From the NCBI RefSeq assembly GCF_022549695.1, contig NZ_JAKZGS010000004.1:233756-297755 (forward strand): a stretch of DNA of 64,000 nucleotides, read 5' to 3'. Below the pieces are notes generated by a model, which worked only from the letters and a program-made list of their open reading frames with translations, was not told the origin of the DNA and did not search any database. The stretch comes from Belliella calami. Lineage in GTDB: Bacteria > Bacteroidota > Bacteroidia > Cytophagales > Cyclobacteriaceae. Shown here piece by piece: positions 45,006 through 53,599 of the stretch. The first letter of the stretch is position 1. Each line of letters opens with the position of its first letter. A program made the translations under genes and the position numbers.

Positions 45006-46307
45006 ATGAAACTTAAATTTGTATTGACTGGAATAGTGGCCTTCATGGTGGCGGGATTAGCCCAAGCACAAGTTTTCAATTGGCCTTCTGATGCTGAGTT
45101 GGAAGCAAAGGCTAGAGAGTATAATGCTGCTTATGTAGATTATATGAATTCAGAGCAATTTGTAGAAGCTACTAAACCCTTAAATTGGCTTTTGGTAAAT
45201 GTGCCTGATCTTAATGAGTCTCTGTATATCAATGGAGTAAAAGTTTATCATAGTGCTGCTGCAGCGACTACAGATGATGCTAAAAAAAGCATATATAAAG
45301 ATTCAGTTTTGACAGTATATGACCTAAGAAAAGATAAATACGACAACGAACCAAAATGGGTAGAAAATATGGCTTATTACGCGTATCTTAATTATAAGGA
45401 CGATAAAGCTAAAATACCTGTTGCAATTGAGGCTTTTGAAAGAGTCATTGAAGTAAATGGTAATTTCGCTTCTGCACAATTGTTACAAGCTTATTATGAT
45501 ATAGTTTACAGAAATTATGCTTACAACAAAGCATATTCTAAAGAGGAAATTGTTAATAAATATGATGAAATCTCTGCTTTTGTTGAAAAAGCAGAAGCTG
45601 ATGGTTTAAATGGATCTGTAGCGTATAATACCAGAGATCAATTAATTGTAGCAATGGAATTGATCGATTGTGATTTCATTGAAAATACACTCGGAACTAA
45701 GCTTAAGGCTGATATGACCAATGAAGCCTTGGCAAATCAAATCTTCAAGTATTCAGTACAATATAAATGTTTGAGCACAGAGGCATTTACCATGGCTTTG
45801 GAAATAGTAGATTCCAAAAACCCAACATTTGCTACATCTCAAGTAAGAGGGATGAAATATATCCAAAGTAGAGAGTATGATAAAGCTCTTCCAATTTTGG
45901 AAAAAGCGTTGACTCTTGCTGAAAATGATAAGCAAAGAGCAGAAGTTCAAATGGACTTGGCAAAAGTCCATGCACAATCAGGAAAGAAAAGTGCTGCTAG
46001 AAGCGCTGCTCTTGAGGCTGCCAAGCTTGATCCAGAGAAATCAAAAGATGCTTGGACTATGATTGCACAGCTGTACATGAGTTCTTCAAATGACTGTAGA
46101 GGTGGAGAAAGTAGAGCGAAAGATTATTCTATCTATATAGCCGCATACAATGCATATCAAAAAGCTGGAGACTCATCAGGTATGGCACAAGCCAAATCAA
46201 GATTCCCATCCAAAGAAGAATTGTTTACTGAAGGTAAGCAAGCAGGTGAATCGATCAATACTGGCTGTTGGATTGGTGAAACTGTAACTTTGGCTACTAG
46301 AGATTAA
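45006..46307 (+). CDS. Secreted tetratricopeptide repeat protein
   Basis: 433 aa. Signal peptide MKLKFVLTGIVAFMVAGLAQ-A, then helical repeats across the whole chain (AYYAYLNYKDDKAKIPVAIE; YDKALPILEKALTLAENDKQ; VQMDLAKVHAQSGKKSAARS). Four Cys are spread in the second half. It is in the conserved coaX - barrel - TPR - lptC order of Bacteroidota, pointing to envelope biogenesis. A terminator follows. Confidence 0.86.
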   Translation: MKLKFVLTGIVAFMVAGLAQAQVFNWPSDAELEAKAREYNAAYVDYMNSEQFVEATKPLNWLLVNVPDLNESLYINGVKVYHSAAAATTDDAKKSIYKDSVLTVYDLRKDKYDNEPKWVENMAYYAYLNYKDDKAKIPVAIEAFERVIEVNGNFASAQLLQAYYDIVYRNYAYNKAYSKEEIVNKYDEISAFVEKAEADGLNGSVAYNTRDQLIVAMELIDCDFIENTLGTKLKADMTNEALANQIFKYSVQYKCLSTEAFTMALEIVDSKNPTFATSQVRGMKYIQSREYDKALPILEKALTLAENDKQRAEVQMDLAKVHAQSGKKSAARSAALEAAKLDPEKSKDAWTMIAQLYMSSSNDCRGGESRAKDYSIYIAAYNAYQKAGDSSGMAQAKSRFPSKEELFTEGKQAGESINTGCWIGETVTLATRD

Positions 46308-46329
46308 TAGTCAATAAAATTATATTCAA

Positions 46330-46355
46330 AAAAGGCGGTTCGAGAACCGCCTTTT
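46330..46355 (+). terminator. Intrinsic terminator after the TPR gene
   Basis: A perfect 11-bp stem (AAAAGGCGGTT / AACCGCCTTTT) with a 4-nt CGAG loop and T6. Confidence 0.93.
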
Positions 46356-46375
46356 TTCTGTTTGTATGCTTTGTG

Positions 46376-46383
46376 TATATTTG
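46376..46383 (+). promoter_or_regulatory. Candidate -7 promoter box (TATATTTG) abutting lptC
   Basis: An exact TAnnTTTG match directly after the previous terminator and only 4 bp before the lptC ATG; transcription would begin at about the start codon. Confidence 0.5.
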
Positions 46384-46387
46384 TGAC

Positions 46388-46930
46388 ATGTCAAGAGTTT
46401 GGATACTTATTTTATTTCTTTTTATAGCTGGATTCAGTTCTTGCAAAGAGGAAGTCGATACGAGTTTCTTGGAATCTTATTTGGGTCCTACAGGAATCGG
46501 CTATGATATTGATCTTTTTCATTCTGATAGTACTAGGATCAAAATCAACCTTAAAGCTAAGAAGCAACTTGAATTTTCGAATGGAGACAATGAATTTCCT
46601 GAAGGGATTGAGATATTCTTTTACGATGATGAGGGTGATTTGACTACTACAATCAAGGCAGACAGAGGTTATTACATCAGGAAAGATGATATTTATAGAG
46701 GGGAAGGTGACGTGCAGGTGGAGAATATGGAAAAGCAACAAAAATTAGCCTCCGAAGAACTATTTTGGAATCCCACCACCAAAAAAATCTATACAGATAA
46801 GTTTGTAACCATACAAGACCCACAAAGGCTGATAAAAGGTACTGGAATGGTGGCGGATGAATCATTTAGTGAATATGAAATCATGTCTGTTATAGATAGT
46901 AGAACTATTATCCCAGGTGAAAAAAACTAG
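46388..46930 (+). CDS. lptC: LPS export periplasmic protein LptC (lipoprotein form)
   Basis: 180 aa from the ATG of MSRVWILILFLFIAGFSSCK; a GTG five codons upstream is in frame but lies over the promoter box. The lipobox FSSC suggests lipid anchoring instead of the usual transmembrane helix. The beta-jellyroll pattern LEFSNGDNEFPEGIEIFFYD, IKADRGYYIRKDDIYRGEGD and FVTIQDPQRLIKGTGMVADE fits LptC of Bacteroidota. It bridges LptB2FG to LptA in lipopolysaccharide transport. Confidence 0.87.
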   Translation: MSRVWILILFLFIAGFSSCKEEVDTSFLESYLGPTGIGYDIDLFHSDSTRIKINLKAKKQLEFSNGDNEFPEGIEIFFYDDEGDLTTTIKADRGYYIRKDDIYRGEGDVQVENMEKQQKLASEELFWNPTTKKIYTDKFVTIQDPQRLIKGTGMVADESFSEYEIMSVIDSRTIIPGEKN

Positions 46931-47177
46931 TGTTCAGAATCCAATTTGATGGAAAAGATATTTAGTGCTATGAAAACAATTCTAAGATTTCAAAAAACCA
47001 AAATATGATTATACGCTTCTTTGCCAGTAGCTTTAATTCCATAGTCGATTGCTTGCTTATGTTCAACATATATGAGTATCAAAATCAATTTATATCGGAT
47101 CTAAGCTAAATCAGGCTTTTCTTTAGTTACTGGGAAAGTTCCTTATATCCATAAACCAAAAAAACTATTACAGACAG

Positions 47178-47396
47178 ATGAAATTGCTAGATATTATTCT
47201 TTTATCTTTGTCAGCTGCTTTGGTGATCATTGGGACACATTTGACTATCACAATAGGATTAACGATGTCTTATCCGGTCTTCATGTTTGCAGTAGTTTTG
47301 TTGTTTTGGTATAGATACCGAAAAAACGAGGCTATATTTGAAGATAAAGAAAAAGAAAATCAACAGAAAGCTGTAAAAGCAAGGAAAAAGAAATAA
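47178..47396 (+). CDS. Small membrane protein with Lys-rich tail
   Basis: 72 aa: two hydrophobic helices (LLDIILLSLSAALVIIGTHL; MSYPVFMFAVVLLFWYRYRK) and a charged cytoplasmic tail ending KARKKK. Its stop overlaps the ATG of the CNNM/CBS gene by one base, and this small protein is found at the same spot in related genomes. Possibly an accessory subunit. No domain recognised. Confidence 0.75.
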   Translation: MKLLDIILLSLSAALVIIGTHLTITIGLTMSYPVFMFAVVLLFWYRYRKNEAIFEDKEKENQQKAVKARKKK

Positions 47397-48673
47397 TGGA
47401 ATATCAGTATTTGACTTATGTATTGATCACGCTGATTTTTTCAGCCCTTTTTTCGGGAGTTGAAATTGCCTTTATTTCTGCAAATAAACTCCAAATAGAG
47501 CTTCAAAACAAACAGGGGATTCTCTCCGGAAAGATCCTTTCAGGTTTTGTCAAAAAACCTGGGCAATTTATTGGAACTACTTTGATAGGAAATACAATTG
47601 CGCTTGTGCTGTATGGTATTTTTATGGCAAGTTTGCTAGAGCCTTGGATCAAGGGTTGGGGTGTTGATAATCAGGCTACTATAATGTTGATTCAGACAGT
47701 TCTTTCTACGATTCTTGTCTTGATCACCGCGGAATTTATTCCGAAGAGTATCTTTATGCTCAATCCAAATAGTTTACTTGCGGGACTTTCTGTACCATTT
47801 TTGATAATTTATTTTATCATGTATCCCGTGGTTTGGTTTGTAGTTGGTTTATCAAGGTTTTTCATTATTCATGTGCTTCGATTGGAATACAGTGAAGATA
47901 AGCCGGTGTTCAAAGTGACAGATTTGAACAGTTTTATTCAAAACAACCTACATCATGTTGGTGAAGATGTGAAAGTTGAAGTCGATTCCAAGATTTTTGA
48001 TAACGCAGTAGAGTTCAAAACTATCAGGGTAAGGGAGTGTATGGTGCCAAGGACAGATATCACTGCTGTAGAAATAGATGAAAGTATTGCAGACTTGAAG
48101 GAAGTCTTTGCAGAAAGTGGACACTCAAAAATCATCGTTTACAGAGAAACCATAGATGATGTGATTGGCTATTGCCATCAATTGGAGCTTTTCAAAAAGC
48201 CAAAAACGATAGAAGATATACTCACACCGATAATAATAGTGCCAGAATCAGCACTTGCAAATGAATTATTGGTGCAATTTATCCAAGAACGAAAAAGCTT
48301 GGCATTGGTAGTAGACGAATTTGGTGGTACAAGTGGTATAGTGTCGATGGAAGACATCATTGAGGAGATTTTTGGGGAGATCCAAGATGAATATGACAAT
48401 GATGATCTGGTAGAGCAGAAGATTTCTGACCATGAATACCTGATGAGTGCCCGACATGAGATAGATTATTTGAATGATAAATATCAATGGGAATTACCCT
48501 ACGGAGAGTTCGAAACACTCTCTGGATTAGTGATTTCTTTAGCAGAAAATATTCCCAATAAAGGCGAATCTGTCACGTATGGGGCATTTACCTTTACCGT
48601 AGTGGCCAAGCAGGACCACCGCATAGATACTTTGAAAATCAAAGTGAATTCCGCAACAAATTCCAAGAAGTAA
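47396..48673 (+). CDS. CNNM/CBS-domain membrane protein (CorC/HlyC family)
   Basis: 425 aa. DUF21 membrane domain (LIFSALFSGVEIAFISANKL and three further helices), CBS pair (MVPRTDITAVEIDESIADLK; LALVVDEFGGTSGIVSMEDI) and a C-terminal transporter-associated domain. It is a paralogue of GldE at 4634-5983 with the same domain order. Probably divalent cation efflux or sensing. It is in the lptC - small protein - CNNM - ppiD series. Confidence 0.9.
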   Translation: MEYQYLTYVLITLIFSALFSGVEIAFISANKLQIELQNKQGILSGKILSGFVKKPGQFIGTTLIGNTIALVLYGIFMASLLEPWIKGWGVDNQATIMLIQTVLSTILVLITAEFIPKSIFMLNPNSLLAGLSVPFLIIYFIMYPVVWFVVGLSRFFIIHVLRLEYSEDKPVFKVTDLNSFIQNNLHHVGEDVKVEVDSKIFDNAVEFKTIRVRECMVPRTDITAVEIDESIADLKEVFAESGHSKIIVYRETIDDVIGYCHQLELFKKPKTIEDILTPIIIVPESALANELLVQFIQERKSLALVVDEFGGTSGIVSMEDIIEEIFGEIQDEYDNDDLVEQKISDHEYLMSARHEIDYLNDKYQWELPYGEFETLSGLVISLAENIPNKGESVTYGAFTFTVVAKQDHRIDTLKIKVNSATNSKK

Positions 48674-48694
48674 TTTATTGATAGCAAATATATT

Positions 48695-48724
48695 TTGAAT
48701 TTAGCTTTAGATGTAATTATTTTG
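48695..48724 (+). promoter_or_regulatory. Candidate promoter for ppiD (TTG - 19 nt - TTATTTTG)
   Basis: TTG at 48695-48697, exactly 19 nt, then TTATTTTG at 48717-48724. This is one base from the Bacteroidota consensus TTG-N19-TAnnTTTG. It ends 23 bp before the ATG. Confidence 0.5.
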
Positions 48725-48747
48725 CGGCACTTCAAAAAACCAGAAGA

Positions 48748-50859
48748 ATGGCATTAATTAAAAAAATCAGACAGAGAACAGGTCTTGCAATCGGTGTAAT
48801 TGCAGTAGGTTTGATATTTTTCCTCGTTGGGGGAGATATATTGAGCCCTAATTCAACCCTATTGGGTGGCAATTCAAATAAGGTAGGTGAGATTGCGGGT
48901 GAAAGTATTTCTTATGAAGAGTACGTTCGTAAAATTGAAGAGGTAAAACGCGCTTTTCAGCAAAATACAGGAAGAACTCCATCTGAAGGTGAGATGTACA
49001 GTTTGCGTGAGCAAGCTTGGCAAGCACTAATCGTTGAGAAAGTCTTCAAAAATCAATATGAAGAGTTGGGTCTCACGGTTTCTGACGAAGAATTGGTGGA
49101 CATGGTTCAGGGACAAAACATTGTAGCCGAACTTAGACAACAATTGGTAAATCCTCAAACTGGAGAATTCGACAGAACACAATTGATTACTTTTCTACAA
49201 AGCCTAGAAGACGCAGGTCCTGAGCAAAGAGCTTTTTGGGCACAGCAAGAAAAGCTTTTTGCAGATGCAAGGTTGAGAATCAAATATGACAACTTGTTGG
49301 CAACCTCTGACTATGCTACAAAAGCAGAAGGTAAGCTACAACATAAAATGGCTAATTCAATTGCTGATGTCGATCATGTATTTATTCCTTTTTACTCAAT
49401 TCCTGATACTGACGTAGAAGTTACTGATTCTGATCTTAAATCTTATATCAGCAAGCATCAAGAGAAATTTAAGGTTTCTAATGCAGCAGATATCGAATAT
49501 GTAGTATTCGAAATGCAACCAAGTGGTGAAGATTCAGCTGCAGTAATCTCTGAAATCACAAAATTGACAGGTGAGCTGAGAGCAACAGAAACGGATTCTG
49601 TTTTTGCCATGAGAAACTCTGAAGGTGATAATCCATTTAGAACGTATTTGCCAGGTGAAAATTTACCAGAATCTTTGACGACTAATGTAGATAACATCGA
49701 GGTAGGTCAAACTTATGGGCCGTTTATCACTTCAAGATCTACATATGTTTCATACAAAGTGTCATCCAAATTTGATGGAACTCCGCGAATGAGAGCTAGC
49801 CACATCCTTTTTGGTACAAATGGTTTGGAAGATGATGCGAAAGCTGAGGTAAGGTTAAATGCTGAGGCAGTGTTGAAAGACATTCAAGAGGGTTTGAATT
49901 TTGCTACAGCAGCATCGCAATATGGCCAAGATGGAACTGCACAAAGAGGCGGAGATTTGGGTTGGTTTGCAAAGGAAGATTTTGTTGCAGAATTTGCAGA
50001 AGTATCTTTTGCTACAAAATCAACTGGCTTGATCAGCAATTTGGTTGAAACCGAATATGGTTACCATATCATCAATGTCACAGAGCTGCCAAAAACAGAG
50101 ACTTACAAAATCGCTGCGATCGAGTTGGAGTTGGGTCCAAGTGACGTGACGAGAAATGATGCTTTTAGAAAAGCAGATTCGTTTGCAGCGAATACAGGTA
50201 ACTCGAATGAATTCAAAGCAAACGCTGAAGCAGAAGGTTACAGAATTGTTCAGGCAAATGGTGTTGATGCATTTGCAAGAAACTTGAACAACCAAGCAAA
50301 CGCAAGAGAAGTGATCAGATGGGCATTCAATGATGCCTCTGAAGGAAGTGTTTCTCAAGTGTTTGAATTAGACAACAGTTATGTGGTTGCGAATTTGAAA
50401 GCAAAATATGAAGAAGGTAACGCTACGCTTGAACAGGCTAGAGCGCAAGCAACCGTTCAAGTGAGAAACGAAAAGAAAGGTGCTAAGATTGTAGAAAAGA
50501 TCAAAGGGCTTACAACTTTAGACGAAATCAAAAATGCATTTCCTGACGCTGCATCTTTAGGGAATTCTCCTGATTTGAATTTATCATCTAGTGTATTGCC
50601 AGGAGTAGGTTTTGCTCCAAAGGCAATCGGTGCGATTTTCGGCCTTCAAAACGCTGGCGAAATGACAAAACCAATCCATGAAGATGTAGGTGTTATTGTT
50701 GCCAAATTGAATTCAATTACACCTGCTTCGGAAATAGCAGATTACAATAGCTATCAAAATCAAATTACCCAAAACAATTCCCAGAGAACAGCATATATGA
50801 TCATGATGGCTTTGGAAGATTTGGCTGATGTGAAAGATTTCAGATATAAGTTTTTCTAA
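48748..50859 (+). CDS. PpiD-like periplasmic peptidyl-prolyl isomerase
   Basis: 703 aa. An N-terminal signal anchor (TGLAIGVIAVGLIFFLVGGD) is followed by a SurA_N-like chaperone region (IAGESISYEEYVRKIEEVKR) and a parvulin PPIase domain (MRASHILFGTNGLEDDAKAE; GQDGTAQRGGDLGWFAKEDF; VETEYGYHIINVTEL). A helical C-terminal part completes it. It helps fold outer-membrane proteins at the inner-membrane translocon. It is monocistronic with its own promoter and terminator. Confidence 0.92.
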   Translation: MALIKKIRQRTGLAIGVIAVGLIFFLVGGDILSPNSTLLGGNSNKVGEIAGESISYEEYVRKIEEVKRAFQQNTGRTPSEGEMYSLREQAWQALIVEKVFKNQYEELGLTVSDEELVDMVQGQNIVAELRQQLVNPQTGEFDRTQLITFLQSLEDAGPEQRAFWAQQEKLFADARLRIKYDNLLATSDYATKAEGKLQHKMANSIADVDHVFIPFYSIPDTDVEVTDSDLKSYISKHQEKFKVSNAADIEYVVFEMQPSGEDSAAVISEITKLTGELRATETDSVFAMRNSEGDNPFRTYLPGENLPESLTTNVDNIEVGQTYGPFITSRSTYVSYKVSSKFDGTPRMRASHILFGTNGLEDDAKAEVRLNAEAVLKDIQEGLNFATAASQYGQDGTAQRGGDLGWFAKEDFVAEFAEVSFATKSTGLISNLVETEYGYHIINVTELPKTETYKIAAIELELGPSDVTRNDAFRKADSFAANTGNSNEFKANAEAEGYRIVQANGVDAFARNLNNQANAREVIRWAFNDASEGSVSQVFELDNSYVVANLKAKYEEGNATLEQARAQATVQVRNEKKGAKIVEKIKGLTTLDEIKNAFPDAASLGNSPDLNLSSSVLPGVGFAPKAIGAIFGLQNAGEMTKPIHEDVGVIVAKLNSITPASEIADYNSYQNQITQNNSQRTAYMIMMALEDLADVKDFRYKFF

Positions 50860-51352
50860 GAAACATTTCTTTGAAAGCTATTAAAACCCGTGGAAGTAAT
50901 TTCACGGGTTTTTTGTTTATTTTTTCTGGGCAAATTTGGTGTATATTTTTTGCATCATCCCATTTCACCGATAACCCAATAAAGATATTTCGTAGTTGAT
51001 TGCATTTTTGTGTCACTTCCTGAAAATGATTGACATTTTTTTTATTGATTTCTCTTTATTCTCTTCAGGTATTCAATTGCCCCTTCAGGGCAAAAGTGAA
51101 TCAGACATTTACCATTGCATTGGGTTGAAACCCAACGTTAGTGTCATTTGCCCTTTCAGGGCATATTCTCATTTCTTTGTCAAGCATTAAGTCTCACAAC
51201 GTGTCTTGAATCTTTTGTCTCGCATCTCGCATCTCACACCTCATCTCTTTGCATGAATTTCCGCTATCTACCGGTATTTGTTGGCCATTTATATATTCTT
51301 AATCTACTTCACATTTTTTTCAATCATGTTATTCTCTTAAATTCGTAATCAT
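50860..51352. other. Intergenic region with REP-like hairpins
   Basis: 493 bp after ppiD. It holds the terminator, then three hairpins: TTGCCCCTTCAGGGCAA (51077-51093), TTGGGTTGAAACCCAA (51120-51135) and TGCCCTTTCAGGGCA (51149-51163). Iterated TCTCGCATCTC words follow near 51210-51245. No ORF is supported. Confidence 0.75.
50883..50912 (+). terminator. Intrinsic terminator of ppiD
   Basis: A perfect 10-bp stem (AAAACCCGTG / CACGGGTTTT) with a 10-nt loop, followed by T-rich sequence. Confidence 0.9.
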
Positions 51353-51619
51353 ATGGACAAAACATTCGACAAAGAAGCCTTCAAGGAAAAGCTTGAAGCT
51401 CAAATGACTTTTCCTGCGTTATATATGTTCAAGTTTATTGTCTTGACAGGACAAGAACATGAAGTGGCTGCATTGTTGCCTAATAATGATATGGAACTTA
51501 AGAACTCAAGTCAGGGAAAATATGTAAGTGTAACCATCCGTGCGATGATGGCTTCGAGTGACGCCGTTTTGGATGTATATGAGCGCGCTTCGAAAATCGA
51601 AGGTGTAATTGCACTTTAA
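51353..51619 (+). CDS. DUF493 family protein (YbeD-like)
   Basis: 88 aa, cytoplasmic. The fold is ACT-like, with the family pattern FPALYMFKFIVLTGQEHEVA and GKYVSVTIRAMMASSDAVLD. YbeD-type proteins are conserved, small, and lack a defined biochemical role. It starts a three-gene run with the pterin dehydratase 12 bp downstream and rsmI. Confidence 0.87.
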   Translation: MDKTFDKEAFKEKLEAQMTFPALYMFKFIVLTGQEHEVAALLPNNDMELKNSSQGKYVSVTIRAMMASSDAVLDVYERASKIEGVIAL

Positions 51620-51631
51620 ATAGTTAAAATC

Positions 51632-51859
51632 ATGTGGAAAGAGGAAAATACTAAATTGGTAAAAGATTTTAAATTTGGTGATTTTCAGGAGGCTTTTGCT
51701 TTTATGACGAGAGTAGCATTTTTGGCAGAATCTCATGGTCACCACCCCAATTGGAGCAATGTTTACAATACTGTGACAATTGAGCTCACTACCCATGACG
51801 AAGGGAATATAGTGACCGAAAAAGACAGGAAACTAGCGGCAGCTATTGATAAAATTTGA
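51632..51859 (+). CDS. Pterin-4-alpha-carbinolamine dehydratase, short form
   Basis: 75 aa. The active-site motif SHGHHPNWSNVYNTVTIELT (adjacent His with Pro-x-Trp) defines the PCD/DCoH family, which dehydrates 4a-hydroxytetrahydropterin. It is about 20 residues shorter at the N-terminus than typical enzymes, as is common in Bacteroidota. No aromatic amino acid hydroxylase is encoded nearby. It sits 1 bp upstream of the rsmI ATG. Confidence 0.88.
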   Translation: MWKEENTKLVKDFKFGDFQEAFAFMTRVAFLAESHGHHPNWSNVYNTVTIELTTHDEGNIVTEKDRKLAAAIDKI

Positions 51860-51860
51860 A

Positions 51861-52544
51861 ATGTCAGACGACAAACATATTCATCTTTACCTCATCCCAA
51901 CTCCCATTGGTAATTTGAGGGATATAACACTTCGCGCTATTGACATTCTCAAGTCTGTGGATGTCATACTAGCTGAAGACACAAGAACCACAGGAAGGCT
52001 CTTAAAACACCTTGAAATACAAAGGCCACTTCAAAGCTATCATATCTTCAATGAACACAAGACAGTTGAGAAATTGATAGAGCGGATGGAAAGAGGAGAA
52101 GTCATGGCCATGTGTAGTGATGCAGGAACACCTGCTATTTCTGATCCTGGTTTTCTTTTGGTCAGAGCGGCTCGAGATGCAGGCTTGGAAGTCAATTGTC
52201 TTCCTGGTCCTACTGCATTTGTTCCGGCATTGGTAAATTCTGGACTGCCAAACGACAGGTTTACTTTTGAAGGATTTCTTCCACACAAAAAGGGAAGAAA
52301 AACTAGGATTGAAAGTTTGATGGAAGAAGAAAGAACAATGATCTTTTATGAATCCCCTCATCGCTTGATGAAATCATTGGTTCAGTTTTCTGAGGCATTT
52401 GGACCTGAGCGTATGGCCTGTGTATCAAGAGAACTGACAAAAATCTATGAAGAAAATGTCAGAGGCACACTTGCAGAGCTTATTGCCTATTATGAAGAGA
52501 ACACTATCAAAGGCGAGATCGTAATCGTGGTGCAGGGGAAATAG
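51861..52544 (+). CDS. rsmI: 16S rRNA (cytidine-1402-2'-O)-methyltransferase
   Basis: 227 aa from the ATG of MSDDKHIHLYLIPTPIGN; an in-frame TTG lies 5 codons upstream inside the previous gene. SAM-dependent tetrapyrrole-methylase-like fold: LYLIPTPIGNLRDITLRAI, AEDTRTTGRLLKHL, and the SAM loop MCSDAGTPAISDPGFLLV. It 2'-O-methylates C1402 in the decoding centre. Confidence 0.95.
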   Translation: MSDDKHIHLYLIPTPIGNLRDITLRAIDILKSVDVILAEDTRTTGRLLKHLEIQRPLQSYHIFNEHKTVEKLIERMERGEVMAMCSDAGTPAISDPGFLLVRAARDAGLEVNCLPGPTAFVPALVNSGLPNDRFTFEGFLPHKKGRKTRIESLMEEERTMIFYESPHRLMKSLVQFSEAFGPERMACVSRELTKIYEENVRGTLAELIAYYEENTIKGEIVIVVQGK

Positions 52545-52713
52545 CAATGATATTCTTGGGTATTTTATTGAAATTAAGATATTGTAATTATCAGAATTTA
52601 GGTAATCGGCTATCAGTTTCTACAGGTATCCCCGCATAATATCTACAAGTATCCAATTTTCATAAATATCTTTAATTTAATACCAAACCAATCAACATAA
52701 CTAACGAAAATCT

Positions 52714-53511
52714 ATGATTGACTTAAATCAAGTATTGGATCAAACCAAAGATATTGCAAAAAAGGCCGGTGCTTTTATTCGAAAGGAGCGTCAACATTTT
52801 GATCTTAAAAAGGTAGAAGAAAAAGGGCTCAATGATTTGGTCTCGTATGTGGATAAAGAAGCTGAAAAGATAATTGTCGAAAACCTTTCTAAAGTATTGC
52901 CTGAAGCTGGTTTTATCACCGAAGAAGGAACGAAGGAAGAGGAAAATAGAGAATATACCTGGATCATTGATCCTTTGGATGGTACCACGAATTTCATTCA
53001 TGGGATTCCTATTTTTTGTGTAAGTATAGGCCTTCAAAAAGATAAAGAGATTATTTTGGGTGTGGTATATGAGGTGAATATGCATGAGTGCTTTTATGCG
53101 CTAAAAGGTCATGGAGCATTTTGTAATGATACACCTATTCATGTAAGTAAAGCAAAGACGCTCTCCCAGAGTCTATTGGCGACTGGATTTCCCTACAGTG
53201 CATTTTCCCAAATTGATGAATATTTGGGCATTATGAGGGTGATGATGCAGAAAACCCACGGCCTGAGAAGGCTCGGTAGTGCAGCTGCAGACTTATGCTA
53301 TGTGGCATGTGGAAGGATGGACGGATATTTTGAGTATAACCTGAATTCTTATGATGTAGCGGCAGGATCTTTGATTGTACAAGAGGCTGGAGGAAAAGTT
53401 ACAGATTTCAAAAATGGAAATGACTATGTGTTTGGCAGGGAAATAATTGCAACAAATACATTGATTCATGATGAATTTTGGAATGAACTCCGTAAGATTT
53501 GGGAGAAATAA
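52714..53511 (+). CDS. suhB: Inositol monophosphatase family protein
   Basis: 265 aa. Metal-binding signatures are present: the Glu of FITEEGT, WIIDPLDGTTNFIHGIPIFC, and the third aspartate region NSYDVAAGSLIVQEAGGKV. It hydrolyses inositol-1-phosphate or a related sugar phosphate, and SuhB also acts in rRNA antitermination in enterobacteria; which role applies here is unclear. Confidence 0.92.
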   Translation: MIDLNQVLDQTKDIAKKAGAFIRKERQHFDLKKVEEKGLNDLVSYVDKEAEKIIVENLSKVLPEAGFITEEGTKEEENREYTWIIDPLDGTTNFIHGIPIFCVSIGLQKDKEIILGVVYEVNMHECFYALKGHGAFCNDTPIHVSKAKTLSQSLLATGFPYSAFSQIDEYLGIMRVMMQKTHGLRRLGSAAADLCYVACGRMDGYFEYNLNSYDVAAGSLIVQEAGGKVTDFKNGNDYVFGREIIATNTLIHDEFWNELRKIWEK

Positions 53512-53599
53512 GCCAAAAGCTGTTCTTTTTGCTTATTCGAACCTTTGATTTTTGCAGAGTTGCGTATAACTAATAATTAGTGAACAAAAGTAAGAGCAC

